Position numbers and translations under genes: made by a program
Notes under the pieces: generated by a model
What the model was told of the DNA's origin: nothing
The model's database searches: none
Seen by the model: the letters and a program-made list of their open reading frames with translations, nothing else
NCBI RefSeq assembly: GCF_014858725.1
Contig: NZ_AQGV01000012.1
Location: forward strand, 2,356,001 to 2,420,000
DNA: 64,000 bases
From: Pseudoalteromonas aurantia 208
Lineage (GTDB): Bacteria; Pseudomonadota; Gammaproteobacteria; Enterobacterales; Alteromonadaceae
Direction of reading: 5' to 3'
Part shown: positions 55,203 to 64,000 of the stretch, one piece after another
Position numbering within the stretch: position 1 is the first letter of the stretch
Layout: each line of letters opens with the position of its first letter

Positions 55203-56123
55203 TCAATTACTGCTCGCTTTTTCTTTATTAAAATTCAGTAAATAAACAGCCGAAATAGCCAACACGCCACCACAAGCTACTGGTGCAGACAATGTTTCAC
55301 CAAAATACAACGCAGACAACCCCATCGCTGAAGTAGGTACGACAAAAATAAAAGAGCTTGAACGACTAGAGCCTAGCTGCTGTGTCGCCAAGAAAAAAAT
55401 ACTCGTAGCAACACTTACCACGACAGTTGATAAAAAAGCCATATGTAACCAGTACTCTAAAGAATATATTACCATCGACTTCAGTGGTGAGTAGCTATAC
55501 GCAAATCCATAACTGATTAAGCTCGCGAACCCATACATAAACGTACTAAACAGTAGGAAATCGGCGTATCGGCCGCCTATTTGACTAATAATTGTTAAAA
55601 TGGCCCACGTGAAAGCCGCGAGAATAAAGTAAAGGTTACCTGATGCAAGTAATTGATCTAAGTTGAAACTCCATATTTCAATCATAAACAACCCACCAAT
55701 TAGCCCAAATGTTAGGCCCATACCTTGTACTACTTTTAGCTTCTGTTGAAATACAAGACTCGTTAATAAAAACGTAAATAACGGGTTTATCGTCGTCACA
55801 AGCATGCCACCCTTACCAGGTAAGCCATTATGGAGTCCGAGAAAAAATAATTGATTGTATCCAGCAAGTAATGCCCCTGCAGGTAACGACCACAGCAAAG
55901 CGTTACGAGAAAACTTTAGCGTCACAAATTTAAACCTGCGCACAACAAACAATATTGGTAGCATACTCAAAGTAGCTATCGCCAGGCGGTAAAATGTTGT
56001 TACTTTGGTCGGCGCCATATCAGCAATAATTTTCCCAGAAACCCAACTTGTCCCCCATAACAACATTGCGATAATAAGTGAAATTATTAATACAGTCTCT
56101 GTAGCGTCTTTAGTCTTAATCAT
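55203..56123 (-). CDS. EamA/DMT family transporter
   Basis: 306 residues, ten transmembrane helices in two EamA repeats (~12-145 and ~155-295). AGGGA precedes the ATG. The helix 1 motif LLWGTSWVSGKI and the repeat-2 motif LGSSRSSSFIFVVP fit the family. Members export metabolites such as amino acids or nucleosides; substrate unknown. It is convergent with the hydroxylase gene (22-base gap). Confidence 0.92.
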   Translation of the reverse strand: MIKTKDATETVLIISLIIAMLLWGTSWVSGKIIADMAPTKVTTFYRLAIATLSMLPILFVVRRFKFVTLKFSRNALLWSLPAGALLAGYNQLFFLGLHNGLPGKGGMLVTTINPLFTFLLTSLVFQQKLKVVQGMGLTFGLIGGLFMIEIWSFNLDQLLASGNLYFILAAFTWAILTIISQIGGRYADFLLFSTFMYGFASLISYGFAYSYSPLKSMVIYSLEYWLHMAFLSTVVVSVATSIFFLATQQLGSSRSSSFIFVVPTSAMGLSALYFGETLSAPVACGGVLAISAVYLLNFNKEKASSN

Positions 56124-56316
56124 AATCCCTGTTTAGCTCACTATTTATAATGGTGTAACATTTTCACCTCCAGTGTACATCAAAATAGGACAGGATACTT
56201 CGGCCTCAGTCATAGTACTTATCCATTATATATACGTAAAAAGACTATATAATTTGGATACATATCGGCTAGTTACCTGTTTATAATTAGAGTAACTATT
56301 ACTGTTAGGATCTTGA

Positions 56317-56679
56317 ATGAATATTGAGCGCAAACAAACCAATCAAAGAATGAGTCGGACTGTCATCCATAACAATACAATTTATCTATGTGGCCAAGTA
56401 TGTAGTGATGCAACCAAAGGGATAACAGAACAAACACAAACCATGTTAGACAAAGTAGATATATTACTCACTGAAGCTAATAGTGACAAATACCACTTAC
56501 TCAGCGCTACCGTGTATATTAGTGACATGACATATTTTAAAGAAATGAACGCCGTATGGGACTCGTGGGTACCTCAAGGGCACGCACCAGCTAGAGCATG
56601 TGTGCAAGCTGCAATGGCCAGACCTGAGTTACTCGTTGAGGTCTCTATCGTAGCAGCAGTAAAAAAAACAAGTAAGTAG
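56317..56679 (+). CDS. RidA/YjgF family enamine/imine deaminase
   Basis: 120 residues with AGGATC before the ATG. The RidA barrel is shown by [28 protein letters not shown] and [25 protein letters not shown]; the Arg in PARACV is the catalytic residue of active members. It hydrolyses reactive 2-aminoacrylate-type enamines from pyridoxal enzymes. The sequence is nearer the YoaB/YjgH-like branches than canonical RidA, so its substrate may differ. Confidence 0.92.
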   Translation: MNIERKQTNQRMSRTVIHNNTIYLCGQVCSDATKGITEQTQTMLDKVDILLTEANSDKYHLLSATVYISDMTYFKEMNAVWDSWVPQGHAPARACVQAAMARPELLVEVSIVAAVKKTSK

Positions 56680-56790
56680 TAAACCCAAAATCCTTTTATA
56701 GCTTACACGTAGCCGCTAGTAGTATGATGTACAACATCTGGATGCAATTATTAATAGCGACTAAGTTTTAAAAAAGGGAACTACCTTAGT

Positions 56791-56820
56791 CAAAAAAAAC
56801 CTTGGATACTTCCAAGGTTT
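56791..56820 (-). terminator. Rho-independent terminator after DUF3718 gene
   Basis: Minus strand AAACCTTGGA, AGTA, TCCAAGGTTT followed by a T-run. Confidence 0.85.
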
Positions 56821-56861
56821 TCAACCTATCTTACATAAACACAAAATCCGCGTTTAATAAT

Positions 56862-57236
56862 TTATAGGCCTGCACGCGCTTTAATAACAGCGATAAGTGG
56901 CGAACCACTGTGACCATTACCTTCAGCCCATGAGATATCAGCACCATCAACTAGCGCACTTTTCGGTAAATTTTTAACTATGTATTCACCTGCACCTGCA
57001 GCATTGCTCGCAATTGCATGGCGTAACAAGTTATTACCATTACATTGAATCGCATCGTAGATATTACGAATTTTCACTCGTGAGCTTTTTAGCTTTTTAC
57101 GTAAACGCCCTTTGTCATCAGCGGCAACATATTCACACAAAGATGCTGCAAGCTGTGCATCTGCATGTGCATTTTGACTAAAAGACAAAGACGCAGCACA
57201 TAAAGAAGCTGACACTAGCACGGTAGTTAATTTCAT
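56862..57236 (-). CDS. DUF3718 exported protein
   Basis: 124 residues with a signal peptide cleaved near NAHADA (~26). The rest has two cysteines (SLCEYVAAD and IQCNGNNLLR), spaced as in DUF3718, probably forming a disulfide. The NNLLRHAIASNA segment is typical. Function unknown; members are small periplasmic proteins of Shewanella and Pseudoalteromonas. Single gene with its own terminator. Confidence 0.85.
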   Translation of the reverse strand: MKLTTVLVSASLCAASLSFSQNAHADAQLAASLCEYVAADDKGRLRKKLKSSRVKIRNIYDAIQCNGNNLLRHAIASNAAGAGEYIVKNLPKSALVDGADISWAEGNGHSGSPLIAVIKARAGL

Positions 57237-57316
57237 TTTAGACCCTTCAATAATACTTTATTCGTACCCCAATACTTATATAATTGTAGCAATCTATATA
57301 ATTGTTAGCAACAAAC

Positions 57317-57808
57317 TCATAATTTTTTCTGTAAGGTTACGAATTTATGACTATATATATTTTTATCATCCGCTTCATTATGTTGCGTTTCCATCACCTG
57401 CCATTCCCCTACCTTCTCATAATCAGGAAAGCAGGTATCTCCTTCAACCGTTAAGTCAATGAAAGTCAAATAAAGTCGTTCACATAAAGGAAGGAACTGT
57501 TCATATACCAAGCCCCCTCCTATTATCATAACCTCTGCCTCCCCCTCAACCAACGCAAGTGCAGCGTCAGCAGATGTAACAACCTCCGTTCCTTGCGCAT
57601 CATAATCTAGATTACGACTAATAATTATATTCCGTCTATTGGGAAGAGGGCGTCCTATAGACTCAAAAGTCTTCCGGCCCATAATGACTGGTTTGTTCAA
57701 CGTAACTCGTTTGAAGTGTTGTAAGTCTGCCGGTAGGTGCCAAGGCATTTTATTACCTTGTCCAATCACTCGATTATCCGCCATTGCTGCAATCATTGAA
57801 ATTATCAC
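57317..57808 (-). CDS. folA: Dihydrofolate reductase
   Basis: 163 residues. The start is GTG 57808: AGGAG (57818-57814) lies five bases upstream, whereas a GTG at 57814 overlaps that site and cannot be used. Substrate and NADPH motifs are IGQGNKMPWHLPADLQHFK, with the catalytic Asp in LPADL, VIMGRKTFESIGRPLPNR and MIIGGGLVYEQFLP. Reduces dihydrofolate, the trimethoprim target. It follows obgE behind a terminator, so has its own promoter. Confidence 0.97.
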   Translation of the reverse strand: MIISMIAAMADNRVIGQGNKMPWHLPADLQHFKRVTLNKPVIMGRKTFESIGRPLPNRRNIIISRNLDYDAQGTEVVTSADAALALVEGEAEVMIIGGGLVYEQFLPLCERLYLTFIDLTVEGDTCFPDYEKVGEWQVMETQHNEADDKNIYSHKFVTLQKKL

Positions 57809-57834
57809 ATTCACTCCTATACTTATTAAGTATT

Positions 57835-57859
57835 AAAAAAGGGCTTACAGCCCTTTTTT
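57835..57859. terminator. Bidirectional terminator between obgE and folA
   Basis: AAAAAAGGGC, TTACA, GCCCTTTTTT. Confidence 0.85.
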
Positions 57860-57876
57860 AATATTACCATCTTAGA

Positions 57877-59100
<1,224 letters not shown>

Positions 59101-59168
59101 TTAGTCATTATTGCAGTTTGCTTCACTTTGCCACTGCATATCACTTCGTTAGGAGGTTCTATAAAAAC

Positions 59169-59198
59169 AAAAAACCCCGCCGTAGCGGGGTTTTTTTT
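59169..59198. terminator. Terminator between rpmA and obgE
   Basis: CCCCGC, CGTA, GCGGGG with A-run and eight T. Confidence 0.9.
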
Positions 59199-59210
59199 AA
59201 TCTTTACCGA

Positions 59211-59468
59211 TTACTCAGCAACGATGCTAACGTATTTACGGTTTAATGGACCTTTTTGTTCAAAAACAACTTTACCGTCTGCTTTTGCAAAAATTGTATG
59301 GTCTTTACCGATACCTGCGTTAGAACCAGCGTGGAAACGAGTACCACGTTGACGTACGATGATGTTACCCGCTAAAACTGATTCGCCACCAAAACGTTTA
59401 ACACCTAAGCGTTTACTTTCTGAATCGCGACCGTTACGAGTACTACCAGCTGCCTTCTTATGTGCCAT
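59211..59468 (-). CDS. rpmA: 50S ribosomal protein L27
   Basis: 85 residues beginning [20 protein letters not shown], whose N-terminus reaches the peptidyl transferase centre. The [21 protein letters not shown] block is canonical. It follows rplU by 17 bases in one transcript. Confidence 0.98.
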   Translation of the reverse strand: MAHKKAAGSTRNGRDSESKRLGVKRFGGESVLAGNIIVRQRGTRFHAGSNAGIGKDHTIFAKADGKVVFEQKGPLNRKYVSIVAE

Positions 59469-59485
59469 CTTTCTGTACCTCTAAA

Positions 59486-59797
59486 TTAAGCGCTAATGCC
59501 AGTGATTTTAACTTCAGTGAACCATTGACGATGGCCCATCTGCTTACGAGAATGCTTACGACGTCTAAATTTAACGACCTTAATCTTCTCACCGCGACCG
59601 TGTGAAACAACCTCAGCTGTCACTTTGCCACCGTTTACGAACGGTGCACCGATCTCGATTTTCTCACCATCAGCAACTAAAAGTACTGAATCAAATTCAA
59701 CTGCTGCACCAGTCTCAACGTCTAATTTTTCTAGACGAATCGTTTGACCTTCAGTCACACGGTGCTGTTTACCACCACTTTGGAAAACCGCGTACAT
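59486..59797 (-). CDS. rplU: 50S ribosomal protein L21
   Basis: 103 residues from ATG 59797 ([14 protein letters not shown]) with CGGAG upstream; an in-frame extension to 59848 is rejected because it runs through the leader. The C-terminal [22 protein letters not shown] is family-typical. Its promoter (59859-59887) gives a leader of about 55-60 bases. Confidence 0.98.
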   Translation of the reverse strand: MYAVFQSGGKQHRVTEGQTIRLEKLDVETGAAVEFDSVLLVADGEKIEIGAPFVNGGKVTAEVVSHGRGEKIKVVKFRRRKHSRKQMGHRQWFTEVKITGISA

Positions 59798-59858
59798 AAT
59801 TAACTCCGCTTGTGCGCCCTCAAATCGACGCAACTTAATATTCTTCAATAGGGCGCGA

Positions 59859-59887
59859 AGTTTACGCTAATGCGAACCTACGTGCAA
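59859..59887 (-). promoter_or_regulatory. Sigma-70 promoter of rplU-rpmA
   Basis: Minus strand TTGCAC, 17-base spacer, TAAACT: both hexamers match consensus at 4 of 6 with ideal spacing. The rest of the 365-base spacer to ispB shows no gene; a TTGACA at 60087-60092 could be the ispB -35 but has no good -10. Confidence 0.6.
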
Positions 59888-60162
59888 GCCCATTTTTCTA
59901 TAAACTGAATAAAAAATAGCGGCTAAGAGAGCGAATCATTATTTTCTGCTAGTCTATCCAAAAAAAGCCATAAACCAAAGCGCTTTTTTCTTCTTTTACG
60001 ACAACCTTCTATAACTCAAAAAAACAACGGTATTTGAACGTATTTTCAACAGCATGGCCTGCTAAGAGGTTTTTTTTTATTGTTCTTTGACAAAATATCG
60101 AGCTAAATGGAATTTTGTAGTACACTCGCCTCGTTTATCTATTTAACCTGGCTTGGAGTAAG

Positions 60163-61134
60163 ATGGATATTAAGGCTATCCAGGCGTTAATCGAAACCGA
60201 TATGCTTAACGTCAATGAATTAATACACGCACAAATGCAATCTGACGTTGCATTAGTTAACCAGCTTGGTCTGTATATTGTTAACAGTGGTGGAAAAAGA
60301 ATAAGACCCATGTTGACATTACTGGCTGCTAAAGCGCTTGGTCATCAAGGTGAAAAGCACGTCACTTTAGCAACTATCGTTGAATTTATTCACACTGCTA
60401 CATTATTGCACGATGACGTAGTTGACGAATCAGCATTACGTCGAGGTGAACCAACCGCAAACGCGGAATTTGGTAATGCAGCCAGTGTATTGGTAGGCGA
60501 CTTTATATACACTCGGTCGTTTCAATTGATGGTTGGCTTACAAAATATGCAAGTGATGCAAATTTTAGCTGATGCGACAAATGTAATCGCTGAAGGGGAA
60601 GTGTTGCAATTAATGAATTGTAATGACCCAGACACCACAGAAGAAAGCTATATGCAGGTTATATATAGTAAAACGGCAAAATTATTTGAAGCTGCAACGC
60701 TACTCCCTGCAGTTGTACTTGAGCAATCAACCGATGTGCAAAACGCTCTCAAATATTATGGAATGCATTTAGGCACAGCGTTCCAACTTGTTGATGATGT
60801 ATTGGATTACAGTGCAAATGCTGAGCAAATGGGCAAGAACTTAGGTGATGACCTTGCTGAAGGGAAGCCGACTCTACCTCTTATATATGCTATGCAGCAT
60901 GGAAAAGCTGAACAAATTACACAAATACGTAATGCTATAGAGCACGGCAACGGGTTAGAATATTTAGATGATATACTAATCACTCTAACAGAAACGAATG
61001 CCCTAGAATTTGCTATGGATAAAGCGAGGATTGAAGCTAATAAAGCCATTCAAATGCTCAAGATTCTGCCTGATTCGCCGTATAAGCAAGCATTAATTGG
61101 GTTAGCCGAAATATCAGTCTCAAGAGATCACTAA
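60163..61134 (+). CDS. ispB: Octaprenyl diphosphate synthase IspB
   Basis: 323 residues. Both aspartate-rich motifs of trans-prenyltransferases are present, LLHDDVVDESALRRG and LVDDVLDYSA, plus GGKRIRPML near the start. It builds the polyprenyl side chain of ubiquinone and menaquinone. Divergent from rplU-rpmA-obgE as in E. coli. The exact chain length is inferred from homology, not residues. Confidence 0.96.
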   Translation: MDIKAIQALIETDMLNVNELIHAQMQSDVALVNQLGLYIVNSGGKRIRPMLTLLAAKALGHQGEKHVTLATIVEFIHTATLLHDDVVDESALRRGEPTANAEFGNAASVLVGDFIYTRSFQLMVGLQNMQVMQILADATNVIAEGEVLQLMNCNDPDTTEESYMQVIYSKTAKLFEAATLLPAVVLEQSTDVQNALKYYGMHLGTAFQLVDDVLDYSANAEQMGKNLGDDLAEGKPTLPLIYAMQHGKAEQITQIRNAIEHGNGLEYLDDILITLTETNALEFAMDKARIEANKAIQMLKILPDSPYKQALIGLAEISVSRDH

Positions 61135-61159
61135 CCCAAACAACTTCTACGTAACAAGA

Positions 61160-61180
61160 AAGCCGCAGTGCGGCTTTTTT
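61160..61180 (+). terminator. Rho-independent terminator after ispB
   Basis: AAGCCGC, AGT, GCGGCTT then T-run. Confidence 0.9.
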
Positions 61181-61205
61181 AAAACGATTTAGAGTATCAC
61201 CGTAC

Positions 61206-61481
61206 TTACTTTTGCTCTGGAGGGCGATAACCCTCAATTTCCACTTCTTTATTCTCGAATAAAAAACCAACCATCTGCTCTTCAAGTAACTCTCGATGTG
61301 CTGGGTCCATCATATTTAAGTGTTTTTCATTGATCAACATAGTCTGTTTATGCTGCCATTGCTGCCACACTTCTTTTGAGATGTTATTAAATATTTTTTC
61401 ACCTAATTCACCCGGGTAAAACTGGAAATCTAATCCAGGTGCGTCTTTTTGTAATTTTTGACAAAATACAGTACGAGCCAT
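61206..61481 (-). CDS. yggX: Fe(II)-trafficking protein YggX
   Basis: 91 residues opening [10 protein letters not shown] with the conserved Cys7 and a YPGELGEKI segment. It helps protect iron-sulfur clusters from oxidation. It lies 34 bases after mutY, whose product carries a [4Fe-4S] cluster; the mutY-yggX pair is conserved in gammaproteobacteria. Confidence 0.96.
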   Translation of the reverse strand: MARTVFCQKLQKDAPGLDFQFYPGELGEKIFNNISKEVWQQWQHKQTMLINEKHLNMMDPAHRELLEEQMVGFLFENKEVEIEGYRPPEQK

Positions 61482-61515
61482 AACTTATTACCTACTTAAG
61501 GAAGATACTTATAGT

Positions 61516-62574
61516 TTAACTCATTGCGCTTATGACTTTAACTAACTTTTTAGTCGGTGCCGCTAAACCAACTTGGGCTGGATCATTTAAGTCATACCAT
61601 AGCAATGGCTGTTCGTGTACACAGTCAGGTATGCTATCTAAATGCAGAATTATTGGATTAATAGTAAGCTCAAAATGAGTAAAGACGTGCACAAAAGGTG
61701 CTAAAGATTGAACCTTCCCCTCAACGCCCTGTTGCGCTGAAAATAGCTCAACTCGCTCCAATGTTTCAAATTCAAAAAAACCAAATAACCCACCCCATAT
61801 GCCCGAACTCGGCCTTTTTTCCATCAACAGTTTATTTTCTGCCTTTATAATTAAATGATATGCAGATTTTTTGGGTTTATCCTTTTTTGGTTTTGAATTA
61901 GGAAAAGCTTTTACTTGGTTATGTTGGTGCGCAAGGCAGTCAGTCACTAATGGGCAAGCCTGACAATCAAAGTTAGCTCTAGAACACACACTCGCCCCGA
62001 GATCCATCATAGCTTGATTAAACTCAGTCACATTACTTTGTGGGGTTATTTTTTCCGTCAATGCCCACAAGGCATTTTCTACATTCTTAACGCCATACCA
62101 CCCTTCTACCATAAAAAACCGCGCTAAAACCCGCTTTACATTACCATCTAAAATAGGATGATGTTGCCCCAATGCTAATGATAAAATTGCGCCTGCGGTA
62201 GAACGACCTATACCTGGTAAAGCAACGACTTGCTCCATTGTGTGAGGAAATTGGCCTTGATAGTCATCACGTACAATTTTCGCCGTTTTATGTAAATTCC
62301 TCGCTCTCGCGTAATACCCTAAACCTGTCCAGTGATGTAGCACTTCATCTTCTGGTGCATCTGCTAAATCAATGATACTCGGAAACCGCGCCATAAAGCG
62401 ATTAAAATAAGGAATAACAGTCACAACTTGAGTTTGTTGCAGCATCACTTCTGACACCCATACTTTGTAGGGCGTTTTTTCTAATTGCCACGGCAATGTT
62501 TTTCTACCATGAAGGTGATACCAGCTAACAACTTGGTCAGCAAACCATTTAGCCTGACTATTTGATACTTGCAT
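61516..62574 (-). CDS. mutY: Adenine DNA glycosylase MutY
   Basis: 352 residues. Helix-hairpin-helix [13 protein letters not shown], catalytic Asp in PILDGNVKR, Glu in [10 protein letters not shown], and the [4Fe-4S] site C-X6-C-X2-C-X5-C ([17 protein letters not shown]) are all intact. A NUDIX-like MutT-type C-terminal domain (~230-350) recognises 8-oxoguanine. It removes adenine mispaired with 8-oxoG. Divergent from trmB. Confidence 0.97.
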   Translation of the reverse strand: MQVSNSQAKWFADQVVSWYHLHGRKTLPWQLEKTPYKVWVSEVMLQQTQVVTVIPYFNRFMARFPSIIDLADAPEDEVLHHWTGLGYYARARNLHKTAKIVRDDYQGQFPHTMEQVVALPGIGRSTAGAILSLALGQHHPILDGNVKRVLARFFMVEGWYGVKNVENALWALTEKITPQSNVTEFNQAMMDLGASVCSRANFDCQACPLVTDCLAHQHNQVKAFPNSKPKKDKPKKSAYHLIIKAENKLLMEKRPSSGIWGGLFGFFEFETLERVELFSAQQGVEGKVQSLAPFVHVFTHFELTINPIILHLDSIPDCVHEQPLLWYDLNDPAQVGLAAPTKKLVKVISAMS

Positions 62575-62700
62575 TGACGGTGCACTTTACTAATTCTACT
62601 TGGCCGCCAGTGTAAGGGGCTTTTAAAAACAGTCAAGCTATTGTACTTATCGCGCCGAACAGGGATAATATGCGCCCACTTTTCACTGTGCAGAATGACT

Positions 62701-63426
62701 ATGAACGATTCGAGTAAAACTAGGCTTGAGCAAGCTCAGCAAGAAGGCAAATATATCCGCAGAATACGCAGCTTTGTAAAGCGCGAAGGTCGCTTAACCA
62801 AAGGCCAAGCGGCGGCCATTGAAAAATGCTGGCCAACCATGGGCCTCGAGCACAGCCAAGGTTTACTAAATTTATCAGAAGTCTTTGGCAATGATAACGA
62901 TGTGGTGCTGGAAATTGGCTTTGGTATGGGTAAATCATTGGTTGAGATGGCTAAGAATGCACCTCATCTAAACTTTATTGGTATTGAAGTGCATAAACCT
63001 GGCGTAGGGGCATGTCTTATGGAAGCCGACGAAGCTGGAATTACCAACTTACGTGTATTTGAGCATGACGCGGTAGAAGTACTAGCAGACTGTATTAAAG
63101 ATGCGAGCTTGAGCACGATGCAACTATTTTTCCCAGACCCTTGGCATAAAAAACGCCACCATAAGCGCCGTATTGTGCAACTGGAGTTTGTTGAAAGCCT
63201 GCGTGGTAAATTAAAAATCGGTGGGGTATTTCACATGGCGACTGACTGGGAAAACTATGCCGAGCATATGCTTGAAATCATGAACGCGGCCCCCGGCTAT
63301 GACAATCTATCAGAAACATCTGATTATATGCCCCGCCCAGACAATCGTCCTCTGACTAAATTTGAGCAACGCGGCCATCGCCTCGGACATGGTGTTTGGG
63401 ATTTAATGTTTAAACGCTGCAATTAA
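62701..63426 (+). CDS. trmB: tRNA (guanine-N7)-methyltransferase TrmB
   Basis: 241 residues from ATG 62701; ATG 62695 is two codons upstream and an ORF start at 62641 adds an unrelated stretch. SAM motif [17 protein letters not shown] and the family signature [17 protein letters not shown] identify the enzyme, which makes m7G46 in tRNA. Short spacer to mutY (divergent) and 32 bases to rsmC. Confidence 0.97.
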   Translation: MNDSSKTRLEQAQQEGKYIRRIRSFVKREGRLTKGQAAAIEKCWPTMGLEHSQGLLNLSEVFGNDNDVVLEIGFGMGKSLVEMAKNAPHLNFIGIEVHKPGVGACLMEADEAGITNLRVFEHDAVEVLADCIKDASLSTMQLFFPDPWHKKRHHKRRIVQLEFVESLRGKLKIGGVFHMATDWENYAEHMLEIMNAAPGYDNLSETSDYMPRPDNRPLTKFEQRGHRLGHGVWDLMFKRCN

Positions 63427-63441
63427 GGGCATATGCCCTTT
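63425..63441 (+). terminator. Weak hairpin between trmB and rsmC
   Basis: AAGGGC, ATAT, GCCCTT; it includes the trmB stop region and lacks a T-run, so read-through into rsmC is likely. Confidence 0.35.
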
Positions 63442-63458
63442 CTAACTTAAGAGATCTT

Positions 63459-64000
63459 ATGAGCCAATTATCAAACCCTAGTTTATTGTTAATGCGCAAT
63501 GAAGAAGAATTGCACGCAAACAAGGTTTTAGTTATAAATGCCAATAGAGACGGGTTTTTATCACAATTAAAGCAGTTAAATCCAAACGGAGATGTTCACG
63601 CATTTAGTTATAACATTGCAGATCATCAAGCTGCTGAGCAGTACTCAGGGGTTTTAAGTTCGGTTGACCATAGTTTACCTGCGATAGACGATTTAGACCT
63701 CATCATCTACTTTTATCCAAAATCAAAACCTGAAGCGATGATGATGCTCGATAATATTAGGGCGATTGCAACCAGCAAAACTCGATTGCTCGTCGTTGGG
63801 CACAATAAAGGTGGCGTGAAATCAGTAGAAAAGCAACTCAAACCGCATGCTGAACTATTTTGTAAACTAGATAGTGCAAAACATTGTGTTTTGTATGAAT
63901 TCTCTGACCTTCACCTATTGCCTAAATTTGATATCGCACAATACCAGTCTGAATTTCAAGTACAAGTAGGTGAATTAGAGTTTACCGCTGTCAGCGTGCC
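63459..64000 (+). CDS. rsmC: 16S rRNA guanine-N2 methyltransferase RsmC (3' partial)
   Basis: About 180 residues are present before the window ends. The N-terminal half matches RsmC's catalytically inactive MTase-like domain: NPSLLLMRNEEEL opening, LDLIIYFYPKSKPEAMMMLDNI, and LLVVGHNKGGVKSVEKQL, which parallels the E. coli VVGENRSGVRSAE loop. The catalytic domain lies outside. It should modify G1207 of 16S rRNA. AGAG precedes the ATG at a short distance. Confidence 0.9.
   Translation, partial: MSQLSNPSLLLMRNEEELHANKVLVINANRDGFLSQLKQLNPNGDVHAFSYNIADHQAAEQYSGVLSSVDHSLPAIDDLDLIIYFYPKSKPEAMMMLDNIRAIATSKTRLLVVGHNKGGVKSVEKQLKPHAELFCKLDSAKHCVLYEFSDLHLLPKFDIAQYQSEFQVQVGELEFTAVSV

Noticed and set aside
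61058..61285. 75-codon minus-strand ORF at yggX
   Set aside because: It is a shadow in another frame, crossing yggX, the ispB terminator and the ispB end.

Overview
The window looks like a core-chromosome segment of a marine gammaproteobacterium of the Alteromonadales, most likely Pseudoalteromonas or a close relative. This is an inference from gene order (amgK-murU-djlA diverging from lptD-surA-pdxA-rsmA-apaG-apaH; rplU-rpmA-obgE diverging from ispB; yggX-mutY next to trmB), from families typical of that group (NhaD, DUF3718, DUF3530, large TonB receptor) and from low-to-moderate GC with AT-rich spacers. I see no rRNA, tRNA, insertion sequence, prophage or CRISPR array. Both ends cut a gene.

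Layout. 1-8.2 kb: two very large, translationally coupled genes, an outer-membrane-barrel protein (5' end cut) and a membrane-anchored PgsB/CapB-type ligase with a ~700-residue N-terminal extension. Together they look like a Gram-negative poly-gamma-glutamate-like polymer synthesis/export system, and they are the most unusual item here. 8.3-11.3 kb: a secreted lectin-like/propeller protein and a POT peptide transporter. 11.3-14.2 kb: tyrosine catabolism (hppD, fahA) behind two TyrR-like boxes, without hmgA or maiA. 14.3-18.4 kb: an M23 peptidase-bactofilin pair, a hotdog protein, an MFS drug exporter and a LysE exporter. 18.5-21.9 kb: a minus-strand run of yegD, a periplasmic DNA ligase, a HAD phosphatase and a small conserved protein. 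22-25.3 kb: a TonB receptor with a long, foldable 5' leader, then sixA. 25.4-31.6 kb: an M16 protease, a PAS-GGDEF-EAL protein, a hairpin-rich 0.55-kb spacer and an MmcQ/YjbR protein.

31.6-37.4 kb: an unrecognised protein, NhaD, a DUF368/PopT-type translocase, a GGDEF protein with an AGEEL signature and a DUF3530 protein. 37.4-48.8 kb: cell-wall recycling (amgK, murU), djlA, the LPS/OMP assembly operon lptD-surA with pdxA-rsmA-apaG-apaH, then a chemoreceptor behind a FliA-type promoter. 48.8-57.3 kb: a gene-poor spacer, tkt, metK with a MetJ box, an AraC regulator divergent from an SRPBCC/fatty-acid-hydroxylase pair, a DMT exporter, RidA and a DUF3718 protein. 57.3-64 kb: folA, obgE, rpmA, rplU, ispB, yggX, mutY, trmB and the start of rsmC.

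Most of the window is ordinary envelope, translation and repair housekeeping. The parts that merit attention are the PgsB-like system at the left edge, the structured TonB-receptor leader (24336-24441), the hairpin-rich spacer (30783-31131) and the TyrR-controlled tyrosine genes.
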